Shown here in pieces: positions 33,869 to 45,889 of a stretch of DNA of 64,000 nt; within the stretch, counting starts at the first letter, position 1, and each line of letters begins with the position of its first letter. The notes beneath the pieces are model-generated. The model saw only the letters and a list, made by a program, of their open reading frames with translations. It was not told the DNA's origin and did not search any database. The stretch spans positions 1-64,000 of the forward strand of contig QKWP01001151.1 in the NCBI GenBank assembly GCA_003550325.1, read 5' to 3'. Source of the stretch: Gigaspora rosea. Its lineage: Eukaryota; Glomeromycota; Glomeromycetes; Diversisporales; Gigasporaceae. The translations under genes and the position numbers were made by a program.

Positions 33869-34140
33869 TTATTGATTTAATACGAAATATATAACAAAGT
33901 TAAAAGTGCAAAAATAGAATGAAAATAAATTCGAACGGCTTATTTGGTAATATAGTCGACCAGAATTATGACAAGTATTATAATGTTGGTCAACAGTATT
34001 GTGATCATTGATTACTGTAACAAAGACAATTTTATTAGTAGAATTTAAGAGTTTATTTTATTACAATGAAAAAAGTAGAATTAGAGAATTATAAGTATTA
34101 TACAATATATGTAATTGCAGAATTAATATAAATAGAAAGG

Positions 34141-34256
34141 TAACAAATAAAGAGAAAAAAAGCGTATAGTAACAAATAAAGAGAAGAGAAGTGTATAGTA
34201 ACAAATAAAGAGAAGAGAAGTGTATAGTTACAAATAAAGAGAAGAGAAGTGTATAG
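34141..34256. repeat. 29-bp minisatellite, 4 copies
   Basis: The unit TAACAAATAAAGAGAAGAGA plus AGTGTATAG repeats four times in register. Copies 2 and 3 are identical and copies 1 and 4 differ at a few bases. Confidence 0.9.
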
Positions 34257-34394
34257 TAAAGATACTTTACGCCTAAAAGTTGTTTCAGTGTGTGTCTTGT
34301 TCCAAGTGAGACGTTTATAAATTATAAATTGATAAACCAGTTGAGCAAAATAACAGTTACATCACGTTCCTAGTTTTAGCAACTGCATTGCGCA

Positions 34395-34770
34395 GCTACC
34401 CTAATGGTTATTTGAAAAGTGATATGATGTGAACAAATATGGTTTTTTGATTGGTTATATTTTCACATGACATTGTGGAATGTGATTTTGTATTAAACCG
34501 GTTTGATAGACTTTTTTGCGTATATACAGTATGTGCGTGCATGATTGTCCCTAAGTATTTCAAGTTTACATTTCCTGCATTTGAGTTACTGATTAATGTA
34601 ATAAGGATTGATATTTAAGGGATTCCGGTATGTGATTACAGTAATAATTTTTTTATGTGTCCATTGTTTATTATCGTGCTTTCTCGATTTATGTGTTAAC
34701 ATTTTAGCTTGTTTTTACTTGTTTTACTAGGGATTTCGTTTTGATTATTAATCGTGTACAATCTCACAAT
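34395..34770. repeat. Tandem-duplicated segment, copy 1 (uninterrupted)
   Basis: The copy contains AAGTGATATGATGTGAACAA, TTTGATTGGTTATATTTTCA, AAGTATTTCAAGTTTA, GGTATGTG and TTTTTTTATGTGTCCATTG. It is paralogous to 34875-35114 joined with 45192-45330, which is split by Ty3 element 2. Function unknown; no frame is conserved. Confidence 0.75.
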
Positions 34771-34874
34771 AGGCATATAGAAAGTTTGATTTTGGCACGT
34801 GACTATTGCAGGGTTTGACTGTATCGAGTCACTTGATATTTACCAGGAACAGAGTGCAACATAGTGTATAGTTA

Positions 34875-35114
34875 TCTGACAAGTGAAATGATATGAACAA
34901 ATACAGTTCTTTGATTGGTTATATTTTTACATGACATTGCATTTTATATTAATCCAGGTTTGATATAGCTTTTGTATATATGTACGTGCTATTCGTACAT
35001 GATTACCCCTTCAAAAAGGATAAGTATTTCAAGTTTATGTTTCATGCCTTTAATTTACTGTTTTTCGTGATAAGAATTGATGTTTAAGAGATTCTATAAT
35101 ATTACGGTATGTGT
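34875..35114. repeat. Tandem-duplicated segment, copy 2, left part
   Basis: Matches copy 1 up to GGTATGTGT, where the LTR of element 2 begins. The remainder resumes at 45192. Confidence 0.75.
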
Positions 35115-35622
35115 TGTTACAAGCGACTATAGCCTTATATATAGTACTTGCAACACAGCACACAGCGACAGGAATCTTGTGAGAAGATATGAAGCAGTAT
35201 GGAAGTAGAATACTACTTTACTAAAGCGGTTCAGTTTATATTTATCAATGAACAAGAGTATTATTTATTTAGCAAAAATATATTTTATTTATTTAGATAA
35301 TAATATTCAAGAGATACAATTATTTCTAGGCGTGTGAGGGAGGAGAAGGGAAGTCTGAGTCTAAGCTAAAAAGCTAGCTTGTAGAAGGTCAGAAAGCTAG
35401 GGTTTATATATCTTTTGAAAAGTAATAAAAAAATAAAGTAATAATAAAATAAAGTAATAAAGTAATAAAGTAATAAAGTAATAAAGTAATAAAGTAATAA
35501 AGTAATAAATAATAAAGTAATAAAGTAATAAAGTAATAAAGTAATAAAGTAATAAAACTATACAAAAATAGAAACACTTAGAATATTCTAGTGTTTAGAA
35601 TTTGGAAACCTGTTCTATAACA
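35115..35622 (-). repeat. Element 2: 3' LTR (508 bp)
   Basis: Begins TGTTACAAGCG and ends TCTATAACA. Contains a (TAATAAAG)n tract at about 35430-35565 and is flanked on the outside by GTGT. Confidence 0.93.
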
Positions 35623-35639
35623 TTTCCTTCCACTTTAAG

Positions 35640-37480
35640 AACTGACTCCGTTAGTTCTCAGTTCTAATAATCTATCAAAGTTTTTAGTATAAAGTCTGTT
35701 TATGTTGCTCAGGGTTATGAACTGGGTCTGGTACAATCGTGGAAGTTCTTGAGGTTGGAGAATTTTATTAATCCTGTGGGCTTCTTTCCAAAAGTTATAC
35801 ATTTTATATGATTCCAACAAGTCCTTTATGAGTCATCTAATTTCGTTGAAAACTTTAGGATTATTTTAAAATTCATTCAGAATAGTTCCTAAATAATAAC
35901 AAGCTTCCAGAGTGCGAACTTGTTTTTCTCTTTTACTTTCTCAGATTTCTCCTTTTAATCGACTGATAATTTCATTAACTTTATCTTTCCAAGAAAAAGT
36001 TAGAAGAGGAATTGCTCGAAAAGGAGGGTTCACATTTTCTTCTGTTAGGTCATTGATAATTCCAGTAAGAGTAGTCCTTCGATCTTGTGTTTTATTAACC
36101 ATTTCTAGAGTTATTTCATTATTTTCATTAGTGGTAGGGCCTGGGTTTATATCTGGATCTTCTAAAATCTCTCCGTTTCTTATATCTAATTCAATATTAT
36201 TATTATCGAAGGCTATGGTTCCTTCTAAATTTGTAGAAGTAATTTCAGCAGATTCATAGAATAATTAGCTTCTAATTCAAGTATAGAAGTACTAGAAACA
36301 TTGTTGCTATTATCTTCTGTATCTTTTAATGGAAATTCCAGAGAAAGCAAAATTTCCATTTCTTTCATTATTACAGTTCTATTTCTAGTAATAATAAGAC
36401 TAGTATTATATGCAACAGATTCCTGGTTCCAACATTTAACTAATTCTATAAGTGCTGCTAACGTTTGGGGTCCAATAATAGGAGTTTCTATTTTAAAAAA
36501 AAAATTTAAAGTTGAGGCTTTTAAAGAAAAAGGAAAAGAAGAAATGTTTTTAGAATTTAATATTTGAATAAGGGTAGGGTAGCTAAATTACTAAAGTATT
36601 GTTGTACATGCTAAATTAAAAAAATTAAAGAATAATACTATGTGATTGTTTTGCAGTGTTAATCATGTGACTCAAAAATTTGTAATGATGATCACATGAC
36701 CAAAAATTTTCTTGCATATCAAAAATGCCGTCAAGCTGAATTGCGTGTTCTGGTGACGTTTTTGTACTAAGATAAGCTTAGTAGAAAAGATGTGGAATCG
36801 TCTGATGGGTGTATAATAAAATTTTAGCTTAAACGGAGCAATATTGATCGACTTTACTTAGTAGCAAACGTTCTATGAATTCAAAAATCTGATTTTCTAT
36901 GTGTTCTATTTTAAACAAAAGGGTCTCATTTTGAATAAAAGTAGGGCAAACTTAGATTCTAAAAAAAAGTTCATCATACACAATAATTTAAGTGGAAAAT
37001 CAAGGGGTAATACTGTATTTCCATCCATTTTAAGAATTTCTCAATGACAATTATAGGTTGCCAATCTTGTTTCTCGTAGTACTTAACAAGACGATCACTA
37101 TTGTAGTACTGCTTTAATGTTTTTCCATCTATTGTACACAATTTATAGGCGCCATTATTTAATTTTTCCTTAACAATAAATGGTCCTATTCTTTTCTCTT
37201 CAAATTTTGCAGAGCGAGAGGCTTCTATGACTTTTCCTATTCTTTTCTCTTCAAATTTTGCAGAGTGAGAGGCTTCTATGTCTTTTCTTTGTGCCCAAAC
37301 TTTGTCTCCAATTTCAAATTCTTCTTTTTGTATTCTGGAGTCAAATCTAACTTTCTGTTTCTTTTGGGATTTAATTGTATTCTCTCTGGCAGTGTTATGT
37401 TGGTATGGTAATTCTTCTATTAATTCAAAAGCTCTTTGTAATATGCTGTTTTCTAATATATTTCTTCATCTGATTCAACT
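35640..37480 (-). pseudogene. Element 2: region downstream of integrase core (fossil)
   Basis: The 37040-37270 part resembles the integrase C-terminal tail (GPFIVKEKLNNGAYKL and LVKYYEKQDW blocks). The part 35640-36560 is an extra open-frame-rich stretch with no named domain. Between them, 36570-37015 has no coding character and may be a small insertion; its ends could not be fixed. Confidence 0.55.
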
Positions 37481-37489
37481 GGGTCTACT

Positions 37490-38110
37490 GGAATAACAGT
37501 TTCAATGGGTAGGATAGCTTGTCTACCATATATTAAGTGGAAAGGAGTATATCCAGTGGTTGCATCTCTTGGTTCTGTATGCAAACAGTACAGCAGATAT
37601 GTTCAGGTCCCAATTTTCAATATTTTCAGTGACTTTTGCAAGAGAATTGCAAAGTATTCTATTTAACCTTTCAACCATTCTATTGGTCTGGGGGTGATAA
37701 GGTGAGGAGAATATGTGTTTTATTAAAAACTTTTCACACAATATTCTAACAACTTCACTAGTGAAATTCTTTCCATTGTCAAAAAGAATAACTTAGGGAC
37801 TCTATGTCTGCATACAATTTCTTCAAAAATGATCTTTGCTAGAGTTTCTGCACCTGCATCTGGTACAGCTTTAGCTTCAGGCCAGCGAGTAAGGTAGCCA
37901 GTGGCAACAATAATGTACCGATTGCTGTGGGCTATTATGGGTAGAGGTCCTACTAAATCTATGCCTATTCGTTCAAAGGCTCTTCCAACTTGAATAGGGT
38001 GGAGAGGTTCTTTTCTTTTGCTTTTGTCTCGTTTTTGGCAGACTTCACATGAGCGAACATAATTTTGAAATCTTTGTACATTCAGTCCCAATAATATCGT
38101 TCAGATATTT
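37490..38110 (-). pseudogene. Element 2: integrase zinc and core (fossil)
   Basis: SCEVCQKRDKSK (zinc-region CxxC), GIDLVGPLP, TGYLTRWPEAKAV and SPYHPQTN...VERLNR are standard Ty3 integrase landmarks. AVLFAYRTKR follows. Broken. Confidence 0.9.
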
Positions 38111-38249
38111 TATAGTACATAGCATCTGTTCCTAAATGTCCAGTGGTAGGATTGCTATGCATCATATACAGGAAAGGTTCAACTTCGGTCCAATTGATTA
38201 CTCTAATAGGTTTGTTTGAGTTTTTCAATTCTTTTTATATAACAACTTG

Positions 38250-39640
38250 TCCTTTACTTTATAATGCCTAGATTAATTAATAATTGTCCTTTTTTTATTG
38301 TCCGTTAAGTTAGAGAGAAGTATGTCTGATTCTAGATACTCTATTAAATTTTGGTATTGATCTAAGTTATGTAATAGAAGTAGTAAAGGAGTGTGTCTGG
38401 GTCGGTAATCAAGAGAGGGCATCAACATTTGAATGGATTCTTCCAGGTTTATGTACAATAGTGAAATGATATGGTTGGAGTTTCATTATCCATTGGCCTA
38501 GACATCCTTTGGTTGAGAAGACTTTAACTATTTAAGAGCGGAGTGGTCTATAACTAGCGTGAAATGGCTTGACCAAAATATTTGTGAAAATGTTCAATGG
38601 CCCATACTATGGTAGCACATTCTAATTCAGTTGCTCCATAGTTCATTTCTTCCTTTTTCAGGCTTTTGCTTGCATAGAAAATTGGTGTTCCTTTTTATTC
38701 TCAGATATCTGGCTCAAAGTGGCTCCGAATTCAGTATAGAAGGCATTAGTGGCTAGAATAAATTCTTGTTTATAGTCAGGATAGATAAGGATAGGGGCAG
38801 TAGTCAACCGATGTTTCAGTCCATCAAAAGCTTTTTGATATTGGTCAGTCCATTCATACGTATTGTCCTTATATAGCAATTGGTTAAGAGGATGGGCAAT
38901 AAAGGAGAAGTGCTTAATGAACCATCGATAGTATCCAGCAAGGCCTAAGAATGAGTATAGCTGGGTAACACTTTTTGGAGTTTGGATTTTCTGAACAGCA
39001 ATTATTTTGTCTGGATCTGGAGAGATTCCTTTTTCTTCTATAATATATTCTAGGAAAGGTAGTCGTTTTATCCAAAATTTCATTTTTCAATATTTAACTT
39101 CAATCCTGCTTCACGTATTCCGGTGAATACTTCTCTTAGATGCTTAATATAGTCATCAAATGTTCGTAAGAAGACATTAGTATCATCCAGGTATACTACT
39201 ATATATTTGTAAGCTATGCCTTTGTAAACTTTATTCATAAGGCGTTGAAAGGTAGCATGGGCATTATATAGCCCAAAGGGCATGACATTGAACTCGTATG
39301 TTCCATATCGAGTAATGAAAGCAGTTTTCTCTCTATCTTTTGGGTGTACTTATACTTGCCAGTATCCACTTATAAGATCAAGGGTGGAAAAATAGGTAGC
39401 TCTAGCAAGTGAGTCAAGCATTTCATTTATTCGGGGTAGAGGATATTGATCCTTCTTGGTAATAGCATTAAGTTTTCTATAGTCAACACAAAATCTTTTC
39501 TTTCTATTTTTGTTTGTTACTAACACAATGGGAAAGGCCCAAGAGCTAGAGGACTCTTTTATTAACTTGTTATCCAACATTCGTTGTATCTCTTTATTAA
39601 TGAATGTTTGTTCAGTAAGAGGCACCATATAAGGTCAAGA
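38250..39640 (-). pseudogene. Element 2: reverse transcriptase and RNase H (fossil)
   Basis: RT is shown by VDYRKLNAIT, YPLPRI, STLDLISGYWQV, MPFGLYNA and YLDD (about 39180-39200), then FLGLAGYYRWFI at the RT/RNase H junction and an RNase H relic. Broken. Confidence 0.9.
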
Positions 39641-39879
39641 ACTGACAGGGGTACATTGTCAGTAAAAATTCTATGGGTTACTAGATCAGTTCTACCTAGT
39701 TGGGTCATATCTTTTGCAAAGAGGTCAGCAAATTCAAGAAGCAGTTGTCGAAATTGGGCTCCTTGGTAAGTAGTTAAGGGTCCTACTTTTGGTTTAATTT
39801 CCTGAGTCACAGTGTAAATTTCTCGAATAATTCTGGGTCTAGAATTGTCTGTATCTTCGAGTAGTTTTTGATCTTGCTC

Positions 39880-41640
39880 AGGATGACTCAAAAATTTTGA
39901 GCATCATCATTATTAAGATTCGATATAGGAGTAGCGGTGGAAGAGGATTCATTGTATAGATTACTTAGTCGATGATGGAAGTTTTCGAAGTAGCTAACTC
40001 GAGCTTGTGGTTCCTTTATAGTTTGGTCCTGGCGTTCAAAGGTTTTGGCCTGTTCCTGTAGTAGAGCAATGATTTGGGCCTGTTGCCTAATCTGTTCCTG
40101 AAGGAGAAGGACTAGGTCTGTGGGTTCTAAAATTACTGCCGCAGTTTTGATGGGTGCAACAACAGGTGATCCTGGTGTTGGAGAGGTTGGAAAAGACAGA
40201 ACTTCTGGGTCTGGAGAAGGGTGAAGTGCTTCATAACATTTCTTACAATAAGAGTCAAATTGTTCTAACTCAGTTTCTTTTTGACCATTATGCATTCCTT
40301 ACAAAGTCCAACAGTTCTTTGAAAATTTCTTTGTAAGTTTTCTATAGCTTTCCTTTGGTAAAAATCTGGTTGGCTGGTATCAAACGATTCAGCCAAAATT
40401 CTTTGCAAGGTGTCTTCTTCTGTTTTACTCAATTGTACTTGAGAGGCTCTCATGATAATATTAACTTCCTCATAGGTATATTCTTGGTTGGAGCGGTCAG
40501 TGGCCTGGGCTCCAGAGTATAAACGAGGTCCTCATCACTTTCTCCAATCTGTATCTGGGCAAGACGATAAATTCGATTTTGGTTGAGATCATAAGCTTGT
40601 CTAGCATTTCTGGTAGATTTAGTATAATGCCGCACTTGATTCATAAGTTGTAATTTGGGTTCCATTCAATATCCTTTGCGGCTTTATAAGCATATAAGTA
40701 TTCGAGGTTGCAGAATAGGGTATCTTCTCAGATAAAATTGAGTTTGATCATCTTTGATCTAACACCTTGTTCTCTATAGAGCTTACATTCTGTTAGCATT
40801 TCTCGGCCTTCACTATTAGTGAAGAACTCTATACTTCGTGGGTCTTCTGAATCTAGGGCTTGGTAGAAGTCAATCCAACATTCTTTGCAAACTAAAGTTT
40901 GCTCCAAGGGTCGAATATCTTCTGGTACTTTGCATTTACAGCAATGGTGAGTCTAAAAGGGGAGTGATTAAATAAGCACTTGGCATTCACGTCTTGAGTT
41001 TGACATCCACATTGATATCGTTGGTTTTCAAGAATCTGGGTCATCAGGGGGCAGTTGGCACTGATATGTCCATACTGTTTTTATTGATAATATAGGTTAT
41101 CAGGACAGTCCTTATACAGGTGTCCAGATTGAGAGCAGGTTTTGCAAACATTTCCTTTAGGGGCTTGTTTAGGGCAATAGCAGCTAGGTGTCCGTAGTGA
41201 CGACATCAGTAACATTCATTGCTTTGCAGTTAGCATAAAGGTGGTTGTAGGAGTAACAGCATCCACATTTTTGTTTAGCGAATGAGAAGCTGGGTCTGGA
41301 TCTGTGGGTAACTGTTGTCCAATTATCGGGTTCAATTTCTACTACATAGGCTTCTTTTGGACAGAGGTATTTCTGTTAAACTTTTCTAGTTCCTTTTCAT
41401 TAGTGATGGTCAGTTGGGCAGGTAAAGGTTGGTTGTGTTCATAAGTAGTGGGCACATGGATTTTCTTTTTGTTCCATCTGAGAGTGTAGGCCTTATTTTT
41501 CCAATTATAGGTGGCATCTACCTTCTGTGACTAGTCATTTCCTAAAAGTAATGAATAAGAGGTAGCATTTATTACTTTAACATCCATAGGGATGGTGGTT
41601 CCTTCAATTTCAATTGGTAAGATTTTAATTATGCCTAAGG
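39880..41640 (-). pseudogene. Element 2: unusual Cys-rich and coiled-coil region between protease and RT (fossil)
   Basis: About 1.7 kb between the protease and the RT has clustered Cys/His pairs (two zinc-knuckle-like motifs around 41060-41200, then CxxC pairs around 40900-40960 and 40230-40310). These are followed by a Gln/Glu-rich, coiled-coil-like stretch at 39890-40200 (LLLQEQIRQQAQIIALLQEQ). Most Ty3 elements have a short PR-RT linker. The role is unknown; nucleic-acid binding is inference. Broken. Confidence 0.6.
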
Positions 41641-41641
41641 G

Positions 41642-41900
41642 TCAAACAGAGGGTCCAGTGGCTGAGACAATAAGACTAGAAGAAGGTGCTTCTATTTTTA
41701 GTCCAAGTTCTTTTACAATTTGGCTAGAAATCATACTGATAGCAGCACCACTATCGATTACAGCATGGTAAGGTTGTCCATTGAGTTTAATATTGCATTT
41801 GACAGGAGTGGTATAGATAGGTATCTGGATCTGGGCAGTTTTGGAATTTTTAATTAAATAATTGGCGACAGCAGTTCTAATAGAGTCATTAACCAAAAAG
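41642..41900 (-). pseudogene. Element 2: protease (fossil)
   Basis: AVIDSGAAISMIS is the D-S/T-G retropepsin active-site block, followed by KELGLKI. The open block covers 41642-41896. Confidence 0.85.
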
Positions 41901-42049
41901 GCTTCAAATCATTCATAGGTATAATCATTGGCAGTGTCCAAGACCAAAAAACTTTCTTGTCAAGGTTGCCATCAGCAAAGTATAAACATTACGGGGATAG
42001 GAAGTAGATAATCAATTGCGAAATCTGAATCGATCAGAGGAGCGATAGC

Positions 42050-43160
42050 TTCGGTTATTTCTGTATTTGTCACAGGACTGGCTTCGGCTCCTGGATCAGT
42101 CATATCTAGAACGATTATAATTTAACCCTAGATTGGCTTCTGTTCCTGGATCTGGATCTGTCATAGGATCGGTTATTCCTTGAAGAGTAATTATTGCTTC
42201 TATCTCAGGATTGGCATCCTTGGTAGTTCTTCCTGTTGTCCTGGTATTGAGTATGGCAATTACAGATAAAATGTCCTTTTTGTCCACAATAATAACATGT
42301 GGCATTTCTGGCATTGGATTAGGGTTAGTCCTTGCTTTGGTCAGTGTAGTAGACAGGAGTAATAGTAGGAGAAGCAGCTTGTTTTTCAGCAAGATTTATA
42401 CTAAGCTTGGCAATTTGTTCAGTGAGGCACTCAATGGCTTGATTGGTATTATTAGCATTATGTTCAGAGGCCATTATTCATCCTGTTCCCATTTACATGC
42501 CTCAGTAATAGCAGCAGTCAAGTTAGCAGGTTCAGCAGCTTGAACATTCATAGCATATTCAGGTCGTAATCCTTGGATAAAGAACTGGATTATGATGGCA
42601 GCTGGAAAGTTATTGAGAGGATCTATGTGTCCTTTTAGTTGCTTAAAGCGACTAACGTAAGTATCAACAGTGTCTGTAACTTGTTTGATTTCAAAAAGTT
42701 GTTTCTGCTAAGCAGCCTTTTACTTGGTATTGCTAAATTTTTCTTTGAACAATGAGTAAAGCTATAGACATTAGCACCATTTACATTTTGGCTATGCTGG
42801 TCATGATGGAAATGGGTTGGGCATTAGCAAGGCTAGAGAACCATTCCTGAGCATTGTCCTTCATATAAGCAGCAGCTAACTCCAGTTGGCGAGCAGGGCT
42901 CCAGTGGTTAGCTTTAGCAGCTCATTCAAATTCTTCAACCCAAGTTACTGGGTCCAGAGTTCTGTCACCACAATAATAGTCTATTTTAATAAGGGACTTT
43001 TCACTACCTTGTCCAAGGGCATTGCCAAGCGCAGTCATAGCTTGAGCAACAGCAGTTAAAGCTTGATCTCCCATATTTAATTCTGGTCCTTGTTCTTCAT
43101 TTTCTATAGTTCCTTCTGATTCTGGGTCTGAGTGTACTTCTTCTTCATCTGGTCCTTCTT
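42050..43160 (-). pseudogene. Element 2: gag (fossil)
   Basis: Capsid-like sequence (TWVEEFE, QEWFSSLANA) lies at about 42830-43080 and a CCHC knuckle CYYCGQKGHFICNC at about 42260-42310. Broken. Confidence 0.8.
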
Positions 43161-43169
43161 AATAATTTA

Positions 43170-44240
43170 TTTTTCTTGTACGTCTGTTAATTTGTCTAAA
43201 ATTCTGTCTATATTTATTTTTTCTAAATTTTCTTCTGTGAAATTTATTTCTTGATGAATTTCTGGTTCAACAATTTCTTGGTTAGGATAAGCTCCAATTA
43301 TCTGGAGCTGAACAATTTCTAATTGAGGGTTAAAGGTTTGACGTTGGCGTTGTAAAGAAGGAGTGCATAGAGGAGTATTAATAGGTGAAAAACGGGTTTC
43401 AGGATAGATTTCAGTAACTATAGATAGAGAAGGAGTTGTTGTGGGTTGGGATGTACATTGAAAATATGCAGCTGGGTTAAGATTTTGTATGAATTGAGCA
43501 ACTCAGTTTGGAGAAGGAGTATGTTGGGTAGGAAGGGGATTGTCAAGGGGAATTTCAATAAAAGAGGAAGTTGGAAGTGCAAATGTAGGAGGAAAAGGTA
43601 TTTGGGTAGTATTTTCGTTGTAAGGTACTAAAGTAGGAGTAGAATAGGAAGGTCCTGCTTGGTTATCTAAATCTTCTGGTTGTAAGTTACGTACAGGTTA
43701 GCAGGTAGGTGTAAGACTAAATTCAAGATCATCAATATTAGTTTGAATTATAGGTGAAAGGTGATCAAGAGTATCGATAATGTGGCCAAGTAGTGGAATA
43801 GAAGTAGTGAGGCCTTCAATATTGTGGTCAAAAATATTTTCTAGAAAATCTGCTAGTAGAGTAGAGGTAAGAGTATATCGAGTGAATTGTTGAAGTAAAT
43901 CAGCAATAATCTCTTTAGGGTCCAAATAAGGATTATGGTATCGACAGCTAAAAACAAGATCACAAGCAGCAGCTCTACAAGTAATATAGCTATTTGGAGT
44001 TAAAATGAAAAAGGAGTCACTAGTATATTGTGAATATCGGCCAGCTAAAGTAAGTATCCTGGTACTGATTCCAAAAACAGCTAAAATGTCAATGATAAGT
44101 ATAAGGTGGATAACAAATAGTACAAGATAAATCTGGAGGACTGAGTTGGAGAACAGTGGTAGCAAGAGCTGATGGATAGTTAGTGTCGTGTGCTTCAATT
44201 TGTTCAAGATGGATTTGGTAGGCTCTATTTACTCTAGTCA
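43170..44240 (-). pseudogene. Element 2: leader reading frames ahead of gag (fossil)
   Basis: Two blocks precede gag: one near 44130-44240 beginning MTRVNRAYQIHLEQIEAHD, and an open stretch of 169 codons at 43698-44207. An acidic stretch lies near 43190-43280. No named domain. This could be a gag N-terminal extension. Confidence 0.45.
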
Positions 44241-44676
44241 TAAAGAGACCTAAAAGTTTAACAACTAATTTTTTTTAACTAAAAAGGGTAAGAAAATAGG
44301 TACGGGGCTCAAAGTACTAACACTGTACTAACTAAGAGGTAAGATGTTTCTAATTTGGTTCTAAAACTAATGAAAAATTAACAAAAATAAAATACTAAAA
44401 CAAAAGACAAATGCTACAAATGCAGAGGCTTCAAGTATGCTCTTCTGAACGAATCTTTTTCAGTTCGACAGGAAAATACCGGTGCAACAAATACAAGAGG
44501 CTTCAAGTATGCCCTTCTGAATGAATCTTTTTCAATTTGACAGGAAAACCAAAAACAATTACTTAATTAGATGAGAGGGAGGGTGAGAAGGTATCCAAGA
44601 AAATCTTTGCAGAGATAAGGGAAGAGAAGTCCTAATGTTCCAGCTGTTTTAAATGTTTCCGCCAGAAGGCCCAAAA

Positions 44677-45191
44677 TGTTACAAGCGACTATAGCCTTCT
44701 ATATAGTACTTGCAATACAGCACACAGCGACAGGGATCTTGTAAGGGTCAGAGAAGATATGAAGTAGTGTGGAAGTGGAATACTACTTCACTAAAGCGGT
44801 TCAGTTTATATTTATCAATGAACAAGAGTATTATAAGATATATTTTATTTATTTAGATAATAATATTCAAGAGATACAATTATTTCTAGGCGTGTGAGAA
44901 AGGAGAAGGGAAGTCTGAGTCTAAGCTAAAAAGCTAGCATGTAGAAGATCAGAAAGCTAGGGTTTATATATCTTTTGAAAAGTAATAAAACAATAAAGTA
45001 ATAAAGTAATTAAGTAATAAAGTAATAAAGTAATAAAGTAATAAAGTAATAAAGTAATAAAGTAATAAAGTAATAAAATAATAAAGTAATAAAGTAATAA
45101 AATAATAAAGTAATAAAGTAATAAAACTATACAATAATAGAAACACTTAGAATATTCTAGCATTTAGAATTTGGAAACCTGTTCTATAACA
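44677..45191 (-). repeat. Element 2: 5' LTR (515 bp)
   Basis: TGTTACAAGCG to TCTATAACA. The (TAATAAAG)n tract at 44985-45125 makes two long Leu/Tyr-rich frames on the minus strand that are not genes. Confidence 0.93.
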
Positions 45192-45330
45192 GTGTTCACA
45201 GTATTAATTTTTTTATGTGTACATTGTTTATCTTTGTGCTTTCTTTATTTATGTGTTAATATTGTAGCTTGTTTTTACTTGTTTTACTCAGGATTTCATT
45301 TGGATTATCGATTGTGTATTTAGTCACTTA
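45192..45330. repeat. Tandem-duplicated segment, copy 2, right part
   Basis: Starts with the second GTGT, then TCACAGTATTAATTTTTTTA and TTGTTTTTACTTGTTTTACT, matching copy 1 at about 34634-34760. Confidence 0.75.
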
Positions 45331-45530
45331 AGATTTTTTTTATTATATATTGGTATCGAATTTATATTTTTCGAACTTAATTCGTAATTGTATTAATATT
45401 GATGCTTGTTTTTTATAATGTTTCACTATTAGTACTGTTGATTGGATTGTTGTTATCTTGTGCTGTGCGTGTTGACCTTTAGGTTACTGTTATGCTTGTT
45501 ACTGATTTTGATATGTTCTTTTATTAGGCT

Positions 45531-45705
45531 GTGCAAAAGTTGATTTTTCTTTTTGCACTACAAGGATTTCAAAATTCGGGACGAATGGGCAGATTTTTTT
45601 ATTTTTATTTTTTTTATATTTTTTTAGTTTACTGCATAGAATAATGCCCACATTTAAGGTTATATGAGGTTAATTTTTCGTATACCAACTTTGTACTATA
45701 CACAT
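45531..45705. repeat. Diverged copy of the TTA-MITE family
   Basis: GGCTGTGCAAAAGTTGATTT after TTA matches the terminus of the 7904-8380 element. The interior T-rich tract and ACATTTAAGGTTATA words also match its right half. The right end (CAACTTTGTAC) is degraded. Confidence 0.5.
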
Positions 45706-45889
45706 ATAAACTAAGATGTACATAGCTTATTAATTAGTATTAATAAACTGTTAAACATTTCATTTTTTAAAACTTCTAATACATTCTATTAATTCTTCCA
45801 TTCCTGGTTTTGCTTGACAGCATCACGCAGCTACCTTATTGTATAACCCAAAAATTTGCCTCTTATTCTGAAATATATAGTACTCATTC

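Larger units (their letters stand above)
35115..45191 (-). mobile_element. Ty3/gypsy LTR retrotransposon (element 2), younger, broken
   Basis: A minus-strand element bounded by two LTRs and a 4-bp GTGT target duplication (35111-35114, 45192-45195). In its own order it has the 5' LTR (44677-45191), the primer-binding area (44660-44676, TTTTGGGCCTTCTGGCG), a leader ORF region, gag with CCHC knuckle, protease, a Cys-rich segment, RT, RNase H, integrase and a tail, then a polypurine tract (AAAGTGGAAGGAAA) next to the 3' LTR. It is coding-complete in layout but broken in many places (more than ten). The LTRs differ at roughly a dozen positions outside a microsatellite, so it is younger than element 1. 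It inserted into one copy of a tandemly duplicated segment. Confidence 0.92.

Noticed and set aside
35430-35565. Possible CRISPR-like array
   Set aside because: It is a simple (TAATAAAG)n microsatellite with no unique spacers, in a eukaryotic LTR.
35912-36567. Plus-strand open frames of 115 and 88 codons
   Set aside because: They are antisense shadows of the minus-strand Ty3 coding region.
44957-45163. Leu/Tyr repeat open frames
   Set aside because: They are generated by the (TAATAAAG)n tract in the LTR.
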